Assembly (NCBI GenBank): GCA_900552585.1
Contig: USAB01000013.1
Span: forward strand, 1 to 28,922
DNA length: 28,922 bases
Direction: 5' to 3'
Source of the DNA: an uncultured Coriobacteriaceae bacterium
GTDB lineage: Bacteria; Actinomycetota; Coriobacteriia; Coriobacteriales; Eggerthellaceae
This document shows, piece after piece, positions 8,966 through 16,738 of the stretch (position 1 is its first letter; every line of letters starts with the position of its first letter). Made by a program: the position numbers and the translations under genes. The notes under the pieces are model-generated. The model had not been told where the DNA came from and ran no database searches. It saw nothing but the letters and a program-made list of their open reading frames with translations.

Positions 8966-9895
8966 ATGAAATGCACCCATTGCGGTACGGAATTGCAAGA
9001 TGGCACCCCCGTATGCCCGAAGTGCGGAGAGCGCCTGACGGAGGATCGGAGGCCGGAGCAATCGAAGGGCAAGACGCTCGATATGCCCGAGAGGAACCCG
9101 TTCCACAAGCGAATTGCGAAAACCATCATCATCCTGGTCATTGTCGCCGTTGCGGCGGTGGCGTTTGTACTGTACGGCCTTCCCGCCATACAGAATCAGC
9201 TGAATCCCCCGGCGAATAGCGTCACGCTGCACGTGAATTCCTCCTCGTCCACATCCGACCCGGCAGATGCCGGTGCTGGCAGCAAAGACGCGAACACGCC
9301 CACGGACGAAGCGGCGCAGGCGGCGAAGGAATCTTCGTCCATGGACGTCATCAGCGCCAAGGACATCACGCTCAGCCCGTCCTTGAACGGCAAGAGCGTC
9401 AAGGTTTCGTTCTCGAAGGAATCCGGCGCGCTGAACTACCGCGTGGCGTATCGTGCGAGCGATGCGAAGGGCTGGAGCTACCAGTGGACCGGCGGGGACA
9501 CATCCACGACGGTTACCGGCCTGAAGAACGGCGCAGCATACGAGTTCCGCATTGCGGCATACACCGTCCAGGACGGCAAATGGGTCCGTGCTCAGTACTC
9601 TGATTCCCGATGCGCCTGGTTGGCATCGACGAAGGTGAAGCTGTCAGCCGGTAAGCGCTCGTTCACGGCCACGGCCGCGACGTTGAAGGATGCCGCGAGC
9701 TACGAGCTGATCTACTCTACCAGCCAGTCCGGCTTGGCAAGCGGCAAGACGGCTGCCATCAAGGGCACGAAGACCACGGTGAAGGGCCTAAAGTCCGGTA
9801 AGACGTACTACGTGAAGATTCGTCCGGTTCGCGCCATAGACGGCGTCTCCTGCCCTGGCGTGTACGGTGGCACGTACAAGGTGAAGGTGAAGTAG
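8966..9895 (+). CDS. Zinc-ribbon membrane protein with two fibronectin type III-like domains
   Basis: This protein has 309 residues. The start at 8966 follows AAGGAGGGG by nine bases and begins directly with the zinc ribbon MKCTHCGTEL, in which C3, C6, C17 and C20 form two CxxC knuckles. A basic stretch and one TM helix (about 51-73) come next. A low-complexity Ser/Asp/Ala spacer (about 80-125) leads to two tandem FN3-like repeats (about 130-220 and 225-309), each with the TVxGLKxGxxYxxRI pattern (TTVTGLKNGAAYEFRI and TTVKGLKSGKTYYVKI). The topology is probably ribbon inside and FN3 domains outside. This architecture recurs in surface proteins of Gram-positive gut bacteria; the function is unknown. 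It lies 237 bases after the large ABC transporter gene, and a functional link is possible but unproven. Confidence 0.8.
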   Translation: MKCTHCGTELQDGTPVCPKCGERLTEDRRPEQSKGKTLDMPERNPFHKRIAKTIIILVIVAVAAVAFVLYGLPAIQNQLNPPANSVTLHVNSSSSTSDPADAGAGSKDANTPTDEAAQAAKESSSMDVISAKDITLSPSLNGKSVKVSFSKESGALNYRVAYRASDAKGWSYQWTGGDTSTTVTGLKNGAAYEFRIAAYTVQDGKWVRAQYSDSRCAWLASTKVKLSAGKRSFTATAATLKDAASYELIYSTSQSGLASGKTAAIKGTKTTVKGLKSGKTYYVKIRPVRAIDGVSCPGVYGGTYKVKVK

Positions 9896-9962
9896 CGTCC
9901 GTTTCGCGCGGGCTCGCATACTTCGCAGAGCCTTCTTCCCGCACACAAACATCCGTTCGCAT

Positions 9963-10001
9963 GCGGCCGTGTCCATTCTGAGGGACACGGCCGCTTCCGT
10001 T
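9963..10001 (+). terminator. Strong terminator after the zinc-ribbon/FN3 gene
   Basis: GCGGCCGTGTCC (9963-9974) pairs perfectly over 12 bases with GGACACGGCCGC (9983-9994). The loop has eight bases and TTCCGTTT follows. Confidence 0.8.
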
Positions 10002-10046
10002 TGCGTGGTTTCATGGGTATGTGAGCGAAAACGAAAGGAGTGCGCC

Positions 10047-10274
10047 ATGAATGGACCGACAAGTCGCGATTACTTCAAGATGGGCGCGGTGACTGCTGTG
10101 GGGGAGCTGTATGCGGAGGGTCTGCTGGGGTCGTCGGAATGCCGTGCCTCCGAGATCCGCCGCTTCCTGGGCAGCTTCGGCATAGAGGGCATAGACGACA
10201 TGCGACGCCTGGGGATGCGTGGATCGTACTTGCGCGATTTCGAGCAGGTATACGGCGAATCCGCGGATCGCTGA
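10047..10274 (+). CDS. Small hypothetical protein, 75 residues
   Basis: The ORF starts at ATG 10047 with AAAGGAG at 10034-10040 and encodes MNGPTSRDYFKMGAV... with no membrane segment, signal peptide or cysteine pair (a single Cys in SSECRASEIRRF). The composition is mixed acidic and basic and looks globular and helical, including EIRRFLGSFGIEGIDDMRRLG. Third-position GC is high, like the neighbouring genes, which supports real coding. I do not recognise the family. It stands between a strong terminator and a hairpin, so it may be transcribed alone. Confidence 0.65.
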   Translation: MNGPTSRDYFKMGAVTAVGELYAEGLLGSSECRASEIRRFLGSFGIEGIDDMRRLGMRGSYLRDFEQVYGESADR

Positions 10275-10284
10275 GGGTACGGTG

Positions 10285-10312
10285 CGGGCTGTCTCTTAAT
10301 TGGTACAGCCCG
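10285..10312 (+). terminator. Hairpin between the small protein gene and the WYL regulator gene
   Basis: CGGGCTGT (10285-10292) pairs with ACAGCCCG (10305-10312) across a 12-base loop, starting ten bases after the stop of the small ORF. It has no T run. It may terminate or act as an operator for the WYL gene that follows. The remaining bases to 10393 hold only a weak -10-like TACACT at 10337-10342. Confidence 0.4.
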
Positions 10313-10393
10313 TGCGGGAGCTGCGTGCTGCTCTGCTACACTGAAATGCTATGTGAGACGGAATTGTGGCTACGAAGGGGATGGGGGTGCGCC

Positions 10394-11407
10394 ATGCCGC
10401 GCGAAAACCAGAAGCTGAAGCTGCTCTACCTTGCGAAGATCTTCCGGGAGGAGACGGACGGGAAGACGGGGCTTACGATGCCCCAAATCATCGAGCATCT
10501 GCGGGAATACAGCATCTCGGCAGAGTGCAAGGCGCTGTACCGGGACATCAAGGCCCTGCGCGAATTCGGCATGGACATCCAGCGCTACAACCGCTCGCCC
10601 ATGCAATATGCGCTGGCGAATCGCGAATTCTCGCAACCCGAGTTGCTGCTGCTCGTGGATGCCGTGCAGTCGTCGCGCTTTCTTGATATAGAGAAATCCC
10701 GGGAGCTGATCGACTCTATTCGCACGCTGGCGTCGAAGCGCCAGCGCGAGACACTGTCGAAGCGTATGCATGTCGAGGGCCGCATCAAGATGCAGAACGA
10801 ATCCGTGTTCTACAACGTGGACATCGTTCAAGAGGCAATCCAAGCGCATCGCCGGGTGTCTTTCCATTACTTCAAATACGACGTGGAGAAAAAGAAGGTG
10901 CGCCAGCACGGGGGCGACCGCTACCTGGAGACGCCGGTGGAGCTCATTTATTCCGACGGCTATTACTACCTGGTGACGTATAACGATAAGCACGACGGCT
11001 TCACGAACTACCGCGTAGACCGCATGACGGAGGTTATGGTGTCCGACGAGCCCGCAACGCGCAATGAACGCATTGCCTCGTTCGACCCGGAAGCGTACAC
11101 GGCGCAGGCGTTCAGCATGTTCAACGGCGAGCCGAAGACGATCTCGCTCATCGTGGACGGGGAGGTCATGAGCTCTATCGTGGACCGCTTCGGCAGCGAT
11201 GTGGAATCGCACGCGCTGGACGGTTCCCACGCGCGCGTGTATGCGCGCGTGAAAGTCAGCGACGTTTTCTACGGATGGCTGGCGCAATTTGGCACGAAAG
11301 TTCGGGTTGAGAAACCGCGGTCCGTCGTGCAGGGCTACACGGAGTACCTGCAGCGCATCGTGAGCGCGTACCGTCAAGGGGGCGCGGAGGAGGTTGCCGA
11401 GCGCTAG
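10394..11407 (+). CDS. WYL-domain transcriptional regulator
   Basis: This 337-residue protein starts at ATG 10394 behind a GGGGATGGGGG purine tract. The N-terminal 90 residues form a winged-helix/HTH of the DeoR-like type (LYLAKIFREETDGKTGLTMPQIIEHL, then ALYRDIKALREFGMDIQ). Residues about 140-220 form the WYL domain, with ETPVELIYSDGYYYLVTYN and NYRVDRMTEV. A C-terminal WCX-like segment covers about 240-325. WYL regulators bind nucleic-acid-like or nucleotide ligands and often control DNA damage, phage defence or metabolic genes. No target is evident here. The stop codon lies within a 13-bp inverted repeat shared with the converging strand. Confidence 0.88.
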   Translation: MPRENQKLKLLYLAKIFREETDGKTGLTMPQIIEHLREYSISAECKALYRDIKALREFGMDIQRYNRSPMQYALANREFSQPELLLLVDAVQSSRFLDIEKSRELIDSIRTLASKRQRETLSKRMHVEGRIKMQNESVFYNVDIVQEAIQAHRRVSFHYFKYDVEKKKVRQHGGDRYLETPVELIYSDGYYYLVTYNDKHDGFTNYRVDRMTEVMVSDEPATRNERIASFDPEAYTAQAFSMFNGEPKTISLIVDGEVMSSIVDRFGSDVESHALDGSHARVYARVKVSDVFYGWLAQFGTKVRVEKPRSVVQGYTEYLQRIVSAYRQGGAEEVAER

Positions 11408-11419
11408 GCAACCTCCTCC
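11386..11419. terminator. Perfect 13-bp inverted repeat at the convergent gene ends
   Basis: GGAGGAGGTTGCC (11386-11398) and GGCAACCTCCTCC (11407-11419) form a perfect stem with an eight-base loop that contains the TAG of the WYL gene. It could terminate transcription from both sides, although neither side has a T run. Confidence 0.5.
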
Positions 11420-11514
11420 TCTGCGGAGCCCATAATGAACGTGCTGCCGATGGGGATGAGCGCCGCATCGCAGTCCACCGCCTCGTTCTCGGGAATGCCC
11501 TCCATTGTACTCAT
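11404..11514 (-). CDS. Possible 36-residue ORF downstream of the amidotransferase gene
   Basis: An ATG at 11514 (complement) opens a short frame, MSTMEGIPENEAVDCDAALI..., that ends at a TAG overlapping the WYL stop inside a CTAG. Codon third positions are mostly G or C, and the peptide looks like normal coding sequence. However, the ribosome site (ACGGAA) is weak and the last residues are dictated by the inverted repeat. It begins eleven bases after the amidotransferase stop, in a different frame. It may be a small gene, a displaced C-terminus of the amidotransferase, or chance. No family is recognised. Confidence 0.25.
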   Translation of the reverse strand: MSTMEGIPENEAVDCDAALIPIGSTFIMGSAEEEVA

Positions 11515-11525
11515 GCCGCGTTCCG

Positions 11526-12287
11526 TCAGGCGGGAAGCGCCTCGCGACGCTTGCCGGATGCGCTGCGTTCCCTGCAGCGGCGGCTTGCCTTGCAGGCGCT
11601 GGCGAAGGCGCCGAAAATGCGCCGGCTGCTGGCGTCTTTCTGGAAGTTCAGCTCCGGATGCCATTGCATGCCCCAGACGAAACGGTAATCCGGAAGATAG
11701 ACGGATTCGATGATGCCGTCCTCGGCGATGGCCATGACTTCGAGCCGCGGGGCAAGGCGGCGAATGGCCTGATGGTGATAGCTGTTGACGCCCAATTCGT
11801 CCTTCTTGAGCGCTGTCTGCAGCGGTGTGCCGGGCACAAGGCTGACCGTATGGACGGCTCGGTCGTATGGGGGCGTCATGTGGTGGTCGATGCCGTGCGG
11901 GTGCTGCGACGGCAGGTCCTGGAACAGCGTGCCGCCGAAATAGACGTTCAGAATCTGGATGCCGCGGCAGATGCCCAGGAGAGGCTTGTCTCGGCGCAGC
12001 GCTGCACGGATAAGGCGCAGTTCCATCGCGTCGCGGGCATGGCAGGTTTCGCCGCATTCCGGAAGGGGCTGGGCACGGTACCGTTCCGGGCCCACATCCT
12101 GTCCGCCCGTCAGCAGGAAGCCGTCAAGCGATTCCGTCAGCTGGCCGATGATTGCGGAGTCCTCCGTCAGCGGAAGCGTGATAGGTATGGTGCCCGCTTG
12201 CAGCAACCCCTCCACGTAGCCGGGGATCATCCAGAGGCTATCGCGCTTCTCGTCCACAAGGGGAACGATGCCGATTATGGGTTTCAC
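11526..12287 (-). CDS. Class I glutamine amidotransferase, gamma-glutamyl-GABA hydrolase (PuuD)-like
   Basis: This peptidase C26 family protein has 253 residues from the GTG at 12287. That start is preferred because AAGAGGTG lies nine bases upstream and the protein then begins MKPIIGIVPLVDE as in homologues. A GTG at 12299 has almost no spacer. Visible features are the substrate-binding TGGQDVGPERY, the nucleophile elbow LLGICRGIQILN (Cys107), and WGMQWHPE with His210 and Glu212. Relatives hydrolyse gamma-glutamyl compounds such as gamma-glutamyl-GABA in polyamine breakdown. No polyamine genes are adjacent, so the substrate is open. It lies downstream of niaR but is separated from it by hairpins, so it is likely an independent unit. 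Confidence 0.85.
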   Translation of the reverse strand: MKPIIGIVPLVDEKRDSLWMIPGYVEGLLQAGTIPITLPLTEDSAIIGQLTESLDGFLLTGGQDVGPERYRAQPLPECGETCHARDAMELRLIRAALRRDKPLLGICRGIQILNVYFGGTLFQDLPSQHPHGIDHHMTPPYDRAVHTVSLVPGTPLQTALKKDELGVNSYHHQAIRRLAPRLEVMAIAEDGIIESVYLPDYRFVWGMQWHPELNFQKDASSRRIFGAFASACKASRRCRERSASGKRREALPA

Positions 12288-12325
12288 GCGGGGCTGCACC
12301 TCTTCACGATGTTGGGGGAAACACT

Positions 12326-12341
12326 GCGATAGTTTTATCGC
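12326..12341 (-). promoter_or_regulatory. Small palindromic hairpin upstream of the amidotransferase gene
   Basis: GCGATA (12326-12331) and TATCGC (12336-12341) form a perfect inverted repeat with a four-base spacer, 39 bases upstream of the GTG start. It could be an operator or leader hairpin, and no regulator can be assigned. Confidence 0.3.
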
Positions 12342-12367
12342 GGCAACGTTTCCATTCTGTGAACCCG

Positions 12368-12399
12368 CGTTTTCAACTCTGTTTAAGCGTTGGAAAACG
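12368..12399 (-). terminator. Possible terminator after niaR
   Basis: CGTTTTCAAC (12368-12377) pairs with GTTGGAAAACG (12389-12399) with one bulged base. It lies 23 bases beyond the niaR stop on the transcribed (minus) strand. There is no clear U run, so this is a tentative end of the NAD operon. Confidence 0.4.
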
Positions 12400-12421
12400 G
12401 CGAAACGTGCGAGGGAGTTTG

Positions 12422-12958
12422 CTAATCGGCTATGTCGCTTTCGTACGAGAAGACCTCGGCAAGGTAGCCCTTCTTCCGCAGCGCCTCTTCTATTTCGTCC
12501 AGCGCTTCCTCGGAGTCGGCGGCAATATGGTGGAAATGGTAGCCGGACGTGACGGTCATGAGCGGGCTGGACTTCCCGGAGCGGATATCGTCGATGTACA
12601 GGCGTATGTCGCGGCGATTTGCGATGTTCAGCATGGCGGACATCTTGCCGTACACGCGGTGGTTCACCACCACATCCACCACTTCGCCGCCCAGGTCCAC
12701 GATGGTCTGCAACTCATCTTCCGTCTGATCAACCGTGTGATGGCACTTTAGCGAGCGCATGCGGCGATGGGGGAGGTTCATCAGATAGCCGCGGTTCGTG
12801 GACACGATGGGGTAACCCTCCGTGCGTAGCAGCGCGATATCGTGCACAACCACCTGCCGGCTGACGTTTGCGGCCTTGCCCAGGCTCTCGCCGGAGAGCG
12901 GCTTGTCCGCCTCGCGCAGCGTTCGCAGAATCATCTTGCGTCGTTCGTTGCCGGTCAT
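12422..12958 (-). CDS. niaR: NiaR-type transcriptional repressor of NAD synthesis (3H domain)
   Basis: This 178-residue protein starts at the ATG at 12958, because AAAGGAGGA lies ten bases upstream; a further in-frame start at 13003 lacks such a site. Residues about 5-60 form an HTH_11 winged helix (LSGESLGKAANVSRQVVVHDI). Residues about 70-175 form the 3H domain named for conserved histidines: CHHT (His73, His74), VNHRVYG (His100) and GYHFHHI (His141-144). In Firmicutes and Thermotogales, NiaR (YrxA) binds nicotinic acid, uses a metal at these histidines, and represses niacin uptake and de novo NAD genes. Its place as the last gene of nadABC supports the same role. The direct repeats at the nadA promoter are its likely operator. 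Confidence 0.9.
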   Translation of the reverse strand: MTGNERRKMILRTLREADKPLSGESLGKAANVSRQVVVHDIALLRTEGYPIVSTNRGYLMNLPHRRMRSLKCHHTVDQTEDELQTIVDLGGEVVDVVVNHRVYGKMSAMLNIANRRDIRLYIDDIRSGKSSPLMTVTSGYHFHHIAADSEEALDEIEEALRKKGYLAEVFSYESDIAD

Positions 12959-13024
12959 CTGCGTGCTCCTCCTTTCTCGGTTTTCCTTTGCCCATGCAGG
13001 CATTTCGCCGTTGCTGTGCCGCTG

Positions 13025-13885
13025 TTAGGCGCCTTCGGCGATCTGCAGGTTCTTCAGGCTCAAATCCAAAATAGGCGCAGAATGTGTCAAAGCGCCGCAG
13101 GACACGAAGTCCACACCCAAATCGGCGATATCGGCGGCGTTCTCCTCCGTGATGTTGCCGGAGCATTCCGTTAGGGCGCGGTCGCCGATGAGCGCCACGG
13201 CTTGCGCCATCTGCGCGTGGTTCATGTTGTCCAGCATGATGATGTCCGCGCCGGCATCCAGCGCTTCCTGCACCATGGTCAGGTTCTCCACCTCGACCTC
13301 CACCTTCAGCACGAACGGGGCGCGCGCGCGAGCTGCTCGTACGGCCTGCGCAATGCCTCCGGCCGCAGCTATGTGGTTGTCCTTCAGCATGACGCCGCCG
13401 GTCAGGTTGTAGCGGTGATTCGCCGCCCCGCCGATGCGCGTGGCTTCTTTCTCGAAGATGCGCATGTTCGGCGTGGTCTTGCGCGTGTCCACCAGCGTAG
13501 TGCCGCTTCCCTCCAGCAGTTTTGCTATGCGGCGCGTGTACGTGGCAATGCCGCTCATGCGCTGCAGGTAGTTCAGCGCCGTGCGTTCGCCTTCCAGCAG
13601 CACACGCACGTCGCCGTCCACGCGGCCCAGCACCTGCCCGGCCTTCACGTCCGCACCGTCCTCCACGGCGAATACGCACGTCGTGGTGGGATCGAGCAGT
13701 GCGAACGTGCAGGCGAACACATCCAGTCCCGCAATGACGCCGTCCTGCTTGCAGATAAGCTGCACAGTGGCATCGCGCGGTTCCGGAGCCACGCTCAGCG
13801 TGCTCACGTCCTCGCCGTTGATATCCTCGGCCAGCGCTTGCCGAATGAGCGGGGCGGCATGCAGCTTCAACGTGATCGGGTCCAT
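13025..13885 (-). CDS. nadC: Nicotinate-nucleotide pyrophosphorylase (carboxylating)
   Basis: This 286-residue protein starts at ATG 13885 with AAAGGAGG upstream. It converts quinolinate and PRPP to nicotinate mononucleotide, CO2 and pyrophosphate in the cytoplasm. The N-terminal open-faced sandwich (about 1-110) is followed by the barrel domain, with the typical GERTALNYLQRMSGIAT, DTRKTTPNMR, GGAANHRYNLTGGVMLKDNH and the acidic ADIIMLDNM and ECSGNI strands. The length is normal for the family. It begins one base after the nadB stop (TAG C ATG), which indicates translational coupling. niaR follows after 66 bases. Confidence 0.97.
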   Translation of the reverse strand: MDPITLKLHAAPLIRQALAEDINGEDVSTLSVAPEPRDATVQLICKQDGVIAGLDVFACTFALLDPTTTCVFAVEDGADVKAGQVLGRVDGDVRVLLEGERTALNYLQRMSGIATYTRRIAKLLEGSGTTLVDTRKTTPNMRIFEKEATRIGGAANHRYNLTGGVMLKDNHIAAAGGIAQAVRAARARAPFVLKVEVEVENLTMVQEALDAGADIIMLDNMNHAQMAQAVALIGDRALTECSGNITEENAADIADLGVDFVSCGALTHSAPILDLSLKNLQIAEGA

Positions 13886-13886
13886 G

Positions 13887-15458
13887 CTAGGCCTCCTTTG
13901 CGCCGTCGGCAGGAGTGGGTTTCGCTGCCGGATGCCGTCTGGCTTGTTCGGTGCGTAGGGCATCGGCCTGCGCAAGCGCCGCTTCCGCTTCCGCCACCAG
14001 GCGGCGGCTGGCGGCATCGGAGCCGTCGATGCTGTCGGAGCCCACGGGCACACTGGAGTCGTAATCCACGGGGCCGTTCCCCAGCGCCACGGGAGCGCTT
14101 GCCGCGCCGGTCCGCTCGCGGCCGATGCGCTCGGCGGCGCGCTGGGCGAACACCAGGCTCTCCAGCAGGCTGTTGCTAGCCAGGCGGTTCGCGCCATGCA
14201 CGCCATTGCAGCTGGTCTCGCCCACGGCGTACAGGTGGGGCATGGTGGTATGGGAATCCTTGTCCACATGGATGCCGCCCATGAAGTAATGCTGCGCGGG
14301 CACCACGGGGATGGGCTCCTTCGTGATGTCGTGGCCTTCCTCCAGGCACTCCTCGTAGATGTGCGGGAAGTGCTCCTTGATCTCCTGCGGCTTCATGCGC
14401 TCGAATGACAGCAGTACGTAGTCCGTGCCGTCTTTGCCCATCTGCTTGCGGATGGCTTTCGACACCACGTCGCGCGGCTGCAGTTCATCCGTGAAGCGGT
14501 TGCCGTTCTTATCCAGCAAGATGGCACCTTCTCCGCGCGCGGATTCGCTGATCAGGAAGCTGCGACCGGGCTTGCCGGTGTACAGGCTGGTGGGATGGAT
14601 CTGCACGTAGTCCATGTGCTCCAGGTCCACGTGGTGCTCGTTCGCCACGCGGCAGCCGTCTGCGGTTAGCAGCGGGAAGTTCGTGGAGTGCAGGTACAGG
14701 CCGCCGATGCCGCCGGTGGCCAGTACGGTATCGGGAGCGTGGATCTCGAACTCGCGGTGATCCGGCCCGAAGCATACGATGCCCTTGCAGCTGCCGTCCG
14801 GATTCTCCAGAAGGTCCGTCATGGTGGTGTGCTCCATAACAGTCACGTTCGGCAGAGTGCGCACGTCACGCTGCAGCACCGTGGTAATCTCGCGGCCAGT
14901 GATGTCCTCGTGATAGCAGATGCGCGGACGCGAATGCGCGCCTTCGCGCGTGTAGTCCAGCTCGCCGTCGTCCGTGGTTGCGAAGCGTACGCCGCGTTGC
15001 TGCAGCTCGTTGATGACGCCGCGGCTGGAGCGAATCATGATGTCCACGCTCTCGGCGCGGTTCTCGTAGTGCCCGGCGCGCATGGTGTCGTGGTAGAACG
15101 CGTCGTAGTCGTCCGGGTCGTGCAGCACGCAGATGCCGCCCTGCGCCAGCATGCTGTCGCACGTATCCAGGCTGCCCTTCGACAGCATGGCTATCCGCAG
15201 GCTGGACGGAAGGTGCAGCGCAGTGTAGCAGCCCGATACGCCGCAGCCGACGATGACCACATCGTACTGCAGCGCCTGGTGCCGGGGTTTGTAGGGGACC
15301 AGGCCGCGCTTCGGTGCGCGGGCCCTGGCTATGCTGAGAATTTGCTCCGTTGTTGCTTGGGCGGTATCGATCGCCGTGGTTGTTGCCATGTTCTTCTCGC
15401 CTGGTTCTTCTCTTTTTTCGCTGCCGTTTTCGGCAGGTTCCTCATCGATGGTGCGCAT
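13887..15458 (-). CDS. nadB: L-aspartate oxidase
   Basis: This 523-residue flavoprotein oxidises L-aspartate to iminoaspartate, the substrate of NadA. The Rossmann FAD site DVVIVGCGVSGCYTALHL lies at about 65-82. SMLAQGGICVLHDPDD, HSRPRICYHEDITGREI, the second FAD-contact ATGGIGGLY, and the C-terminal MGGIHVDKDSHTTMPHLYAVGE and GVHGANRLASNSLLE are all typical of the succinate dehydrogenase/aspartate oxidase family. In an anaerobe fumarate is the probable electron acceptor. The ATG at 15458 was chosen for its AGAGGAA site; an in-frame ATG at 15389 (MATTTAID) is possible, since the first 23 residues are charged and not conserved. It lies 30 bases after nadA. Confidence 0.95.
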   Translation of the reverse strand: MRTIDEEPAENGSEKREEPGEKNMATTTAIDTAQATTEQILSIARARAPKRGLVPYKPRHQALQYDVVIVGCGVSGCYTALHLPSSLRIAMLSKGSLDTCDSMLAQGGICVLHDPDDYDAFYHDTMRAGHYENRAESVDIMIRSSRGVINELQQRGVRFATTDDGELDYTREGAHSRPRICYHEDITGREITTVLQRDVRTLPNVTVMEHTTMTDLLENPDGSCKGIVCFGPDHREFEIHAPDTVLATGGIGGLYLHSTNFPLLTADGCRVANEHHVDLEHMDYVQIHPTSLYTGKPGRSFLISESARGEGAILLDKNGNRFTDELQPRDVVSKAIRKQMGKDGTDYVLLSFERMKPQEIKEHFPHIYEECLEEGHDITKEPIPVVPAQHYFMGGIHVDKDSHTTMPHLYAVGETSCNGVHGANRLASNSLLESLVFAQRAAERIGRERTGAASAPVALGNGPVDYDSSVPVGSDSIDGSDAASRRLVAEAEAALAQADALRTEQARRHPAAKPTPADGAKEA

Positions 15459-15488
15459 ACCGTTCCTCTGTCGCGCTCGATAGGGGTG

Positions 15489-16418
15489 CTAGTTCGCCGC
15501 CAAATCCAGCATGCGCTGCAGCGCCCGGCGGGCGCCTGGTGCGAATTCGCCCGGATCGTCCACATTCTCAACGTTTTCGCGCAGTACGTCGTAGACCTTC
15601 TTCAGAGTGATGCCATCCATGTTCTCGCAGACCGGCTTCGTCTTCGGGAAGTAGAACTTCTTGCCGGTTCCGGCGTTACGGCGCTCCAATTCGTGGATGA
15701 CGCCGTATACGGTGCCTATCAGGAATTCCTTGTCATCGTGCTCTGTGGCGTAATCGATGATGCCCTTCGTGGAACCCACGTAGTCCGCGTACTGCAGAAT
15801 CCATTCCGGGCATTCCGGATGCGCCAGGAACGGCGCGCCGGGGTGCTCGGCCTTCAGCTGGCGCACCTCTTCGGCGGAAATGGCCTCGTGGCGCGGGCAG
15901 AAGCCGTCGTTCAGGATGAAGTGCTTCTCCGGCAGCAGACCGGCGATGTAGTGTCCCAGATGATGGTCGGGAATGAACAGGATGTTCTTCTGCGGTAGCT
16001 GCTTGCAGATCTTCAGGGCATTGCTGGATGTAACGCACACGTCCGACCAGGCCTTCATCTCGGCTGTGGAGTTCACGTAGCAGACAACGGCCAGGTCATC
16101 GTACTCCGCGCGCATCTGCTCTACCTTCTCCTTCGTGACCATGTGAGCCATGGGGCAGTCCGCCATGGGGTCGGGCATCAGCACCACCTTGTTCGGGCTC
16201 AGCAGCTTCGCGCTTTCCCCCATGAACGTGACACCGGCGAATACCAGTGTGCGGCAATCGAGCTCCGCCGCCTTCTTGCTCAGTCCGAAGCTGTCGCCGA
16301 CATAGTCGGCAATGGCCTGCACCTCGCCGTTTACATAGTAGTGGGCAAGAATCACGGCATCTGCTTCCTTCTTCAGGCGCATGAGCTCGTCAATGTCCAC
16401 GGTCTCTTCGGTTGTCAT
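15489..16418 (-). CDS. nadA: Quinolinate synthase
   Basis: This 309-residue enzyme condenses iminoaspartate with dihydroxyacetone phosphate to form quinolinate, using a [4Fe-4S] cluster. The three cluster cysteines are visible as C88 (DPMADCPMAH), C174 (NDGFCPRHE) and C264 (TKPVCENMDG). Other family marks are ILAHYYVNGEVQAIADYVGDS near the N-terminus, the triplicated-domain CYVNSTAEMKA and FIPDHHLGHYIA. The ATG at 16418 was chosen because GAGGGGTG stands six bases upstream and the protein then has family length. The frame stays open upstream but without support. It is the first gene of nadA-nadB-nadC-niaR. Confidence 0.97.
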   Translation of the reverse strand: MTTEETVDIDELMRLKKEADAVILAHYYVNGEVQAIADYVGDSFGLSKKAAELDCRTLVFAGVTFMGESAKLLSPNKVVLMPDPMADCPMAHMVTKEKVEQMRAEYDDLAVVCYVNSTAEMKAWSDVCVTSSNALKICKQLPQKNILFIPDHHLGHYIAGLLPEKHFILNDGFCPRHEAISAEEVRQLKAEHPGAPFLAHPECPEWILQYADYVGSTKGIIDYATEHDDKEFLIGTVYGVIHELERRNAGTGKKFYFPKTKPVCENMDGITLKKVYDVLRENVENVDDPGEFAPGARRALQRMLDLAAN

Positions 16419-16528
16419 TCCACACCCCTCTATCGGAAGGTCCATGTCGGGGAGGTGCTGGCAGATGCCGGCACGCTCCCCGTCCCGCGCTGCTTCCTGG
16501 CAGGGGACCTTGCGTTGAATTGCCCAAC

Positions 16529-16557
16529 AGTATGACACCGGACATGACAACTGACAA
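16529..16557 (-). promoter_or_regulatory. Promoter of the nadA-nadB-nadC-niaR operon
   Basis: On the minus strand, TTGTCA (16557-16552) and CATACT (16534-16529) are separated by exactly 17 bases, a good sigma-70-type promoter. It lies 111 bases upstream of the nadA start and is overlaid by the 12-bp repeats. The rest of the 365-base nadA/kinase intergenic region (16419-16783) holds the opposing kinase promoter and no gene. Confidence 0.7.
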
Positions 16558-16569
16558 GACACTTGGCAA
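16534..16569. promoter_or_regulatory. Three 12-bp direct repeats, probable NiaR operator
   Basis: Three consecutive 12-base units, GACACCGGACAT, GACAACTGACAA and GACACTTGGCAA, share the pattern GACAnnnGRCAW. GACA boxes fall at 16534, 16541, 16546, 16553 and 16558 with alternating 7- and 5-base steps. The array covers the nadA promoter from the -35 to the edge of the -10, so a bound protein would block RNA polymerase. NiaR encoded in the same operon is the natural candidate; the assignment is inference. Confidence 0.65.
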
Positions 16570-16738
16570 GACCGAAACGCATTTTGCATAGACGTGCGTT
16601 CGGTAGCCCTTTCGCCGGGGAGCGCAGCGGTGGCCCGCCGTCTTACGCGGCATCTGCTCGCGGCGGCATGTGCTGCGCGTCGCCGTGCAACCGCGCCGCA
16701 GGCAGGGAAGGAATGCAGGCGGTGCGCTTCCCGCGGAA

